From Spironucleus salmonicida (Eukaryota; Fornicata; Diplomonadida; Hexamitidae): a stretch of 64,000 nucleotides of DNA. Every line of letters begins with the position of its first letter. Within the stretch, counting starts at the first letter, position 1. Below are positions 56,736 to 64,000 of this stretch, piece by piece. The stretch spans positions 634,001 through 698,000 of the forward strand of contig CM035316.1 in NCBI GenBank assembly GCA_000497125.2, in the 5' to 3' direction. The position numbers and the translations under genes were made by a program. The notes beneath the pieces were generated by a model that worked only from the letters and a program-made list of their open reading frames with translations, was not told where the DNA came from and made no database searches.

Positions 56736-59700
56736 TCACTCGCCTGAGAGTACCCTAGCAACCTAGACGGCATTGAGAACGCCAAACTATCTGATACCTC
56801 CCATGGTCTCAAAGCCCTCAATAATACTAGTTATACGGAACTTACACCCTGAAGCCTCTTGATTAGCGCAGATACAGTCAAACTGATCATTATGCATGTC
56901 TTTTCTAAGTATTTCCTAATTATTAACAGTTAAGATATCGTGGTGAACATTCAATTTTGAAAGGTCAAAACGTGCTATCTCTGCCTCAAATTTGTTGTAC
57001 ATATAGAACTTTCCAACTAAAATCGATCTAAAAAACACCAATGGTAGTGGGTGGGTGAGATTTAGCTAAATCTGATTAAATAGTGCATACGCAATTGCCT
57101 TTCCCAGAAGATATAATTGTGGTGTGGTCAGCGTTTAATAGTTAAGATCACCTATCTGCTTGAAAAGGTCAATAGTACTGAGAAAATCTCCACCACGCGT
57201 CAGCTCCAGAGTTTAATTGGATGTTTTGACAATCTTAAATGGAAGAAGAATACCATCAACTCCAGCCCCATTCAAATTTAGTATGAGTTGGCTGCTGGCT
57301 CTACCTTGCTTATAGAGAAGTTGTCTGATAAGAGTGATTGGTAGCTCGAGCGATTTTGTTGTACTTGGAATAAATGTTTTCATCGAGCGTACTAGATTCT
57401 CATCTATACCGAGCTAAGTTGTTAGGTAACTATCCGCATGCTCCAGAGCTATATGCTGGTGAGCATTCCTAGCAAAATCATAGAATATCAAGGACTAGCG
57501 GAACACATACAAATTGCTATTGGATGGCAGGATAAGATGGTTGCGTACCATATCTAAGAACTACTAATAAAACAAAAACATGGTATCGAATGAGCTAACT
57601 TCTGGGAGTAATTCATTAAGAGTGTAAATATTCGACATGTTAAACGTAATAAGCATATAGGAAAGGTCAGGCTAAATCTGCACCTTTGCTAATGCGATAA
57701 AAGTATGGCTTAATTGGGATGTCATCAGTTGTCTGATATAATCCATGTTGTCAATACTGAGTGATACCTCGAAACGGATATCTAGCCTGCTGTCATGATA
57801 GCTCTACTGGAACTCATTTCCTTAAATTTCGAATAGCTCTACCTCAGCAATAGCTAATAGATTAAGCTCATTTAAAAATATAATAATAGCCTCCTTACTA
57901 GGAATATTATATGTCTATCCTAGGACAGTTGTGCTTTGGTCTCCATGTAGTACTTGCTAAAATAATTTTGCAACATCACATTGGAAAGTGTTTTCGAATT
58001 CAGCGATCCAACGGCTCTGTTCCTCATACTCAGCTAGGAGATTGCCAGATTTCTTGCTTTCCAATATCTGGACGAAGTAATTTTTGGCAAGTTTCGCCTG
58101 CAGGGACTAAGATTCATCAAGAGCCTCAATTTCTGTTTCCGACAAATACCAGGTCCAACGCAGCACCTGGCGATCATTATCCTTAATAACAATCTTGCTT
58201 TCCTGGTCAAGTTATCTCTAACAACAAATCTCCGAGCATTGCTATATAAGCTATCTCATATGTTGTATCTTGATTTGTACTGAGTGGAGCTGGCTTATTT
58301 AAACACATCCGGAGACTTCTTGCTTATATAGGTTATACTGTACATACTTTTTCTATTCTTCCTTACTTTAGACTATATCAGCAGCAATCTATGGGGGTAG
58401 AGAACAGAAGTGATTTAGGAAAAAGAGTTTAAACTCTAAACTTTACTTTGTTGCTATTTCATTGCGCAAAAATACATTTTACCCGCAAAATAATCTGAGG
58501 TCTCCATAAAAACCATATGAATTGTCTGGGTGGAAGCTTGATGTGAATAGATCCTACTTTCCTGGGTTTTCTATAACGAAATTAACAAACTACTAGCGAT
58601 AAGGCCCAATGTAGAGGTTTGGTAAGGAACGTGGATGTTCCAGAGAATATTCGATAGCATTCTGCGAGTGGAAGCCAAATGACGTTGGAATGCAGTAATC
58701 CGACTAGAACGCAAATTGATGTGAGAGTACATCAGTCTCTGTATGTTTAGTCAGGTTATACGACACCGGGTTCTCTCCTACTTTGTCATCCTGAACACAT
58801 CCCTATACAACCGCCATAGACTGTTTGAATCCTCGGTTCGCCTCAGTCTATAGGTTACGCGCCATACGGTTCTTCTCGTTCTATATACGATTTTCGATTC
58901 GAGTGTTCTACAGAACGACACCAACTAGCCGACACTGTTGTTGATAGAATTTCTAGTCGATTCCTAAGAAGTTTACTGAACTCCCAATTTCAGCCTCGAT
59001 AATCTGGTTAATCTCACTTGAGCATAGCAGGTTGCCGGTCTTTTCTTATCGAACCAGGCCCTCCAGGTATACCTGCTCATTTTTAGTCCTAAAATGACAT
59101 TTCTGATCAACCAGGTCGGCATTCTTGGTAAGCTTTTAAACGACCAGGCAGTTACGAGAGAACCCAGGAATTGCAATCTAAAACCCCCTATTGGCGTATT
59201 TAATGAGTCGTTAGCCATAGTTCTTACTTCTCCTAAGCTGATTCAGGACGTTGGTGCGGGAAAGAATTGCGAAGTGAGAACGCGGTGTGAAGTACGCATT
59301 CTAACTTTAGAAGTCGTAGCAGACTGCCGCAGAGTCGATATCAAAGCCAAGCAGGATCTCTGACATCGAGTTGTAAATTCTGAATATAATCTATACATCA
59401 CGGTGCTTTGAGAGCAGCGAGACTGCCTAGCTAGAACGGAATATCAATTTAGAGCCAGAGTTGGTCTGCAGCTGCTCGATGAGTCGGTCTACTTTGAGAT
59501 TTGCCTCCTCCTGTGTACAGTTAACTACGAACAAGTCTATGTCCGAGGTGAAGAACCCGTTGAGACCGGATAAGTCTGCTGGCACCGGCTACTGGATGTC
59601 CAATCCAATTTACTTCTAGTGGGATGCCTCAATATTCGAAAAACGGCAGTTTGGTAGCAAGCATGATAGAACTGCACCTCCTGCGACAACAAAATTGCTC

Positions 59701-60101
59701 ATGTCGATATTAGCAAACATGCTATCGGTGAGGCTGTTGAAGTTCTCTGTAAATTCGGCTTTTGACACGATCTAAGTAGGGGCCTACGCATGTCTAAAGT
59801 ATATCGGGAATGCTGGTGATTCATGCAGCTGCGGAGGGGGCTTTAAGTCGTTATCGAATACATTAATCGCGTATGCATCAATGTCTTCTATTGGGAGCTT
59901 GCTCGCTAGCTTGTAGCGAATCTCATCCTCCTTGAGCTGGATGTTAGTGTACTCCACCAGGAAGGCGTCGAACTGATCAAAGTCCTACGGCTCTGTGGCC
60001 AGAACAGGGGTCTAAGATGACTCGGGGAACTTGAAGGTCTCGGCCGTCACAGCTGCCTCGGCAGGAGTCATAATCTACGCAAACGCTCTCAAGGTCTCCA
60101 T
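56736..60101 (-). CDS. Nucleotidyltransferase-like plus truncated HECT-like protein, right copy
   Basis: Mirror of 51912-55277; same reading and same truncated HECT-like end, with the stop TGA at 56736-56738. The inner end of the arm lies 9 bases past this stop. Confidence 0.65.
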
Positions 60102-60183
60102 ATTTAGTGGAATGGTGTGAAATGTGGGTGCTCGTATAATAAGGAATTTGTGATTTGCGGTCCGAGCTGGTGTTCCGCGAACC

Positions 60184-61788
60184 TCAGTTCATACCGCGCA
60201 TGCACTAGTCTATGAACTGCGCCACCGCATCCATGTTTTTGCGCCGCATATCCTCTTTGCGGTTCTCCAGCTTCCGCAGGTCAAAGTCCTTCCACCACTA
60301 GCTCAGTTTGATCACGCTGACCTGCCCGCTGGCCTCCCCGACAGTCAGAATCATGAACTCTGCCGAGATCTCAACTGTGGACACCTCCATAGCGAGGTTT
60401 ATCTGGACGATGAAGGTGTCCTTGTCAGTGGCGAAGTCGAAGAAGCACACCTTTCCGGAGGTGGTGACGCAGATGAGCACCGTGGACTTGACCTCGCAGA
60501 ACCGGCAGAACATCACGGGTTCACCTAGATCGAACGAAAGCAGCGGCTTGGGGACTTTCTTGAGCCAGAGCTTGACAGTGAAGTCCTCGCTTGCGGACAC
60601 GATGAGGTCCGTGTTGAAATGGTTGAAGTCGACCGAGTACACGGCCATGTCGTGCTGGATGAAGGTCTGAATCACGCTCAGATACAGGCTCGAGGACAGC
60701 ATCCTCACCACCCCCGAGTCCGTCCCCAGCAACATCAGAAAGGACGTCTTGGGGTCCTGGCAGAACTTGCTCGAGATAACGCCCAGGATGGACGTCCGCT
60801 GGCTGGTGGGGACGTTCTTCGCGTAGATATCATTCTCGTAGCCGTTGTCGTAGATCTTCGCGGAGTGAATCTCCCTGAGCTGGCTCTGCTTGATCTCGAA
60901 CAGCTTGTAGCTACCGTCCAGCGAGGTGGAGATGAACTGGCTGCGATCGACCTTGAAGGAGATCGAGGACACGAACTCATCGTGGGCATGGACGCGCTGC
61001 AGTAGCGTGATGCACTGGTCGATCTGATACACGGCCAGTTGTCCGTTGAGGAACCCCACGATGATGATGTTGTACTAGAACGGGGACCATGCCATGCACA
61101 TAACGTCGGTGCTGGTCTCGACTCGGTAGATCGCATTGAAGATGTTGTTGACCGAGTAAATTTCGAAGTAGGATGTCTTCGTGGTGTTCTGCTGGTTGCG
61201 GTTCCCGTAGCTGACCGCGAATATATCCTTGCGCTGGGGGTGGAACCGGATGCAGGACACCTGCTGCTTGACCTGGTTGATGGTGTACAGAAGTTTGTGC
61301 GGCTGCTACCGGCTACCTTGCCACATCACGTACTCCGTGATGGTCTTTCGACCGATCTGCTGTGCCACAATGCGCTCCGTCAGAACCACCGCTTAGAACA
61401 GCGTCACCTCCTTGTCGAAGGCTGTATGCACCGTGGCCTTCGCACGAGGCTTCCTGTACAGGTCATAGATACCGCTCCGGGATATCATGCCGGTGCTGTG
61501 GGCGAACGATACCTGCGCTGTCTGGACCGTCAGGGCCTGCGTCAGCTTGAACTACGTCTGCGTGGCCTGTGACTACTTATCGTAACTGTGCTGCACGTTG
61601 GGTTCCTCGTAGTCCGCCTTGAGCTGGTAAGAGCCGTCGACAACCACGTGGAACTTGGCGTTTCGCGAGAAACTGGTGGGCAGAAACTCCTACCGCGCGT
61701 GGGAGAAGTTTACGAGGTTGTCGGGCGCCTCGTAGTTGTTGGCAGTGAGGATACGCACGATCTGCTCGTAGAGGGAGGCTTCGGACAT
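60184..61788 (-). CDS. Dynein intermediate chain (WD40), right copy
   Basis: Mirror of 50225-51829 with an identical 534-residue product. Confidence 0.85.
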
Positions 61789-61839
61789 ATTTCGAGGGTG
61801 GCTGGGATTGATACTATATAATAAATAAACATTAACGGG

Positions 61840-62415
61840 TCAGTCCAGGTCCATCAGGCTGAACACCTGTTTGAAGTTCCTGATCTTCTCCACGCCCTTG
61901 AGGAACGTGATCTTGCCGATGAAGCTGACGTAGATGTTCTCCGCCTTCACGCCGGCCTTCAGCGCCAGGTCGATCGCGGCCTGCACGGTGCCACCGGTGG
62001 CGATGAGGTCGTCGTGGATGAGAATGATGTCGGAGGGACCGAGCAGCCCCGCCTGGATCTCGCACTTTTCGCCCTTCTTGTACTCCAGGTCGTATGTGAT
62101 CTGCAGCGTGTCGCCGGGGAGCTTGCCGGCCTTGCGCACAGGCACCACGCCGGTCTTGAGGTCCTATGCCAGTAGAGTGCCGAATAGGTAGCCGCGCGTC
62201 TCCAGGATCAGCACCTTCGTAATGGGCAGATGCTTGACCTGGGCGTAGAGCGCGGAACGCAGCTAGGCGCAGGCCTCGTAGTCTGCGAATACAGGTCCGA
62301 AGTCCTTGAACATGATCCCTGGAGTAGGGAAGTCTGGGATGTCGCGGGCGAGGAGCTTGACGCGTTCCATTGATAAAGGAAGGGACGTTCTCAAATCTTC
62401 TGTTGCACTACGCAT
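61840..62415 (-). CDS. Adenine phosphoribosyltransferase, right copy
   Basis: Mirror of 49598-50173. In this copy the frame is also open upstream to an ATG just outside the arm (62690 region), giving a possible longer N-terminus not available in the left copy. The 191-residue form is still the likely one. Confidence 0.9.
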
Positions 62416-62772
62416 AATAATCCTAGATTTGTGGTTCAAGATTCCTAAGAATCTAGATTAATACAAGCTGCCACCCGTAGCTGAAGGGCTGGCTACGCGG
62501 GTCAATGGCGTCCATGCTGTCCTGCTGGTACCGCCAACCATCATCAGCGGGCGAGGTGGTGACCGGAGACGACTGAAAGGCAAGCCAATGTGGAAAGCCT
62601 GCTTGCTCAGCATTCCTAGTATGCCGCAGCGGCTCGGGATGCCCTCGTCGTTGCCAAATGTTTATCGCGGACAATATACCTATTATATCATTAAAATAAA
62701 TAGTATCTAGTTTTATCTCTAAAACCTGAAATTTTCCGCTAGCTAATACTAAATTTTAGGTTTAAAAAATTT
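62416..62772. other. Repeat edge and AT-rich intergenic sequence
   Basis: Holds the mirror of the GC-rich fragment (62453-62678), the outer repeat end at 62689 and about 80 bases of AT-rich unique sequence. A plus-strand frame runs from the fragment across the repeat end, without a TGA, into 62934. Confidence 0.4.
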
Positions 62773-62934
62773 ATGTTCATCACAATCATTTTATACCTTA
62801 TAAAATAGCGCATCCTATACCTTGATGTTAAAATCCACTACCGGGACTACCTGAAGGAGGCGCGGGGGGAAAGGCTCCCATTAAAATCTAACCCGCTGGA
62901 GAATACCACAGACTGCCTTTCCATTCCATAATGA
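62773..62934 (+). CDS. Short ORF overlapping the next gene
   Basis: 53 codons from ATG 62773 to TGA 62932. The second half (from about 62835) is GC-rich and protein-like (KIHYRDYLKEARGERLPLK). Its stop overlaps the ATG of the next gene as ATGA. It may be the true 5' part of that gene, separated by a frameshift, or an upstream ORF. Confidence 0.35.
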
Positions 62935-63446
62935 CTTATTTCTATACGGACATGATCGCGAGGACAGTACCAACAACCACCCCGGAGCGGGCCTTCATGT
63001 CCAGACCACTGTCAGTGTCCAAGTTTCCGCCACGTACAGTTGGTCCGAGGTTCGCGTGCTGCACGGCTGCCACCTTTGATCCATTTGCCGTGCCCCTCGA
63101 TGGAAGGCAGCAAACCGAGTCAGGTTTCGTACAACGCAATGCAACGACAGGTGTTAATACTGGTAATGCCACACTGGATACTATGCAGCGCTAGTCCCTG
63201 TTTCGGAAGCTCTCTACGCCATACTATCAACCGCAGCAGTTAACACAGACATATAGCCAGAATACGTCCAGGATGCGAGAGGCTCCCAAGCCCACATCGG
63301 CATTTCGGTAACAGGAGATCCGCAAGAACGTTAACACAAAGTACGTATTGTAGATAATTGACACGGATAGGGCGTATCGCTCACCAGAATTGACACGGAA
63401 GGAAGGCAGGATCGGTAAGATTCGAGAAATGCGGGAGCGCGAGTGA
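62931..63446 (+). CDS. Hypothetical basic protein, 171 residues
   Basis: ATG 62931, TGA 63444. GC-rich, low-complexity in places (Thr, Pro, Arg), with a Gln/Asn/Tyr-rich middle and a basic helical C-terminus (RKEGRIGKIREMRERE). Looks like a flexible binding protein; family unknown. Its stop is 9 bases from the stop of the convergent dehydrogenase. Confidence 0.55.
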
Positions 63447-63455
63447 TAATGTAGT

Positions 63456-64000
63456 TCACTACTTACCTGCGACAAATGCTCCCACCGCATACTAAACGAT
63501 GTCTCCGAACAGGGCATAGAGCGTTCTCGTGGCTCGTTCCTTGATTCCTAGTTATGTCTCCTCCACACCACGTTCCAGGCCATGGATAACACTGGTAGCC
63601 ACTGCTTCAGCAGTTCTGCCCTTCTTTATGGAGTTTCCAACACCACCTATAGCATTTTTACGGAGCCCAGATTCGAACCATCCTGGAGAAGCAAGGTAGA
63701 CTTTGGCCCCATCCATGCGCGCGCACCGGGCGTAGTGTGAAATAGCTGCCTTTGAGGAAGCGTAGAAACACCTATTGGGTATAGGCAGATATGCCTGGGG
63801 TGACGAAATGAGCAGCTATGCATGGCTTTACACTGCTTGTAGAATGCCAATCGCCCCAGCAACATTGACCGCATACAAGGCGTATACCTCGGCGATGGTG
63901 GCAGTTTTAGCAGACTAGCCGACCCCTGCGCAAGAAATCACCAAATCAAACTTTTGATCTGTGTGTTAGGTCTAAAGTAGTTCGACATCTGCTTAAGAAG
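63456..64000 (-). CDS. Short-chain dehydrogenase/reductase, partial
   Basis: The last 180 residues of a classical SDR whose N-terminus lies beyond the window. Seen are SCAGVG in place of NNAG, the catalytic Asn in AVNVAGAIGI, the catalytic YASSK motif (Tyr and Lys) followed by AAISHYAR, and the SPGWFESGL segment. These act on alcohols, ketones or fatty-acid derivatives with NAD(P). A TAA and several TAG Gln codons are present. A C-terminal hydrophobic stretch might be a weak membrane anchor. TGA at 63456. Confidence 0.85.

Larger units (their letters stand above)
56727..62689. repeat. Right arm of 6-kb inverted repeat
   Basis: Inverted copy of 49324-55286. Genes here are on the minus strand. 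Sequence outside the arm at 62690 differs from that outside the left arm, apart from a short match. Confidence 0.92.

Noticed and set aside
1-64000. CRISPR arrays, bacterial operons, ribosome binding sites
   Set aside because: The sequence is eukaryotic nuclear DNA; no such elements are present.

Overview
This is nuclear DNA of a diplomonad, most likely a hexamitid with a duplication-rich genome (Hexamita, Trepomonas or Spironucleus type; the genus cannot be fixed from the sequence alone). Two things show it. First, nearly every gene is open only if TAA and TAG are read as glutamine and TGA is the only stop, which is the hexamitid (and ciliate) code. Second, the histone H3 has the diplomonad form of the tail and core (TKHTARKS start, [25 protein letters not shown]-like core), a protein family I know from Giardia. 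Genes are packed closely, often tail to tail with only a few bases between stops, and almost all lack introns. Coordinates below were obtained by reading through TAA/TAG to TGA by hand.

Layout: 0.4-10.5 kb carries a small coiled-coil protein, a 1333-residue CFAP70-like helical protein, a 1054-residue unknown and a TPR-like protein. 10.5-14.4 kb has two flagellar/microtubule genes: DRC4/GAS8 (minus) and a gamma-tubulin complex protein (plus). 14.7-23.0 kb is bracketed by two inverted copies of a GC-rich histone H3 unit, enclosing a long-chain acyl-CoA synthetase with a C-terminal membrane anchor, a Cpn10-like ORF, an N-terminally incomplete eIF2B-gamma-like gene and a leucine-rich-repeat protein. 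23-30 kb has small unknown genes, a possible spliced gene, an annexin (alpha-giardin family), a coiled coil, a secreted BPI-like lipid-binding protein and a possibly TBP-like protein. 30-37.6 kb encodes two endolysosomal tethering subunits, Vps39/Vps3-like and Vps18-like. 38-43 kb has a small acylated protein, a sirtuin and a Gln-rich protein, followed by tRNA-Val. 43.3-49.3 kb has a coiled coil and a 1610-residue WD40/coiled-coil axonemal protein.

The most striking structure is a near-perfect palindrome: 49324-55286 is repeated inverted at 56727-62689 (arms 5963 bp, 1440 bp spacer). Each arm carries adenine phosphoribosyltransferase, a dynein intermediate chain and a 1121-residue protein joining an SDIDLF-type nucleotidyltransferase-like domain to a HECT-like N-lobe that lacks the catalytic C-lobe. 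The spacer holds a second identical tRNA-Val, a small acylated protein with in-frame TGAs and a coiled coil. The right end has a small unknown gene and a partial short-chain dehydrogenase.

Flagellar assembly and motility genes (DRC4, dynein IC, WD40/coiled-coil CFAP, CFAP70-like, GCP) and membrane-traffic genes (Vps39-like, Vps18-like, annexin) dominate. A second theme is composition: several single ORFs switch abruptly between GC-rich and AT-rich sequence.
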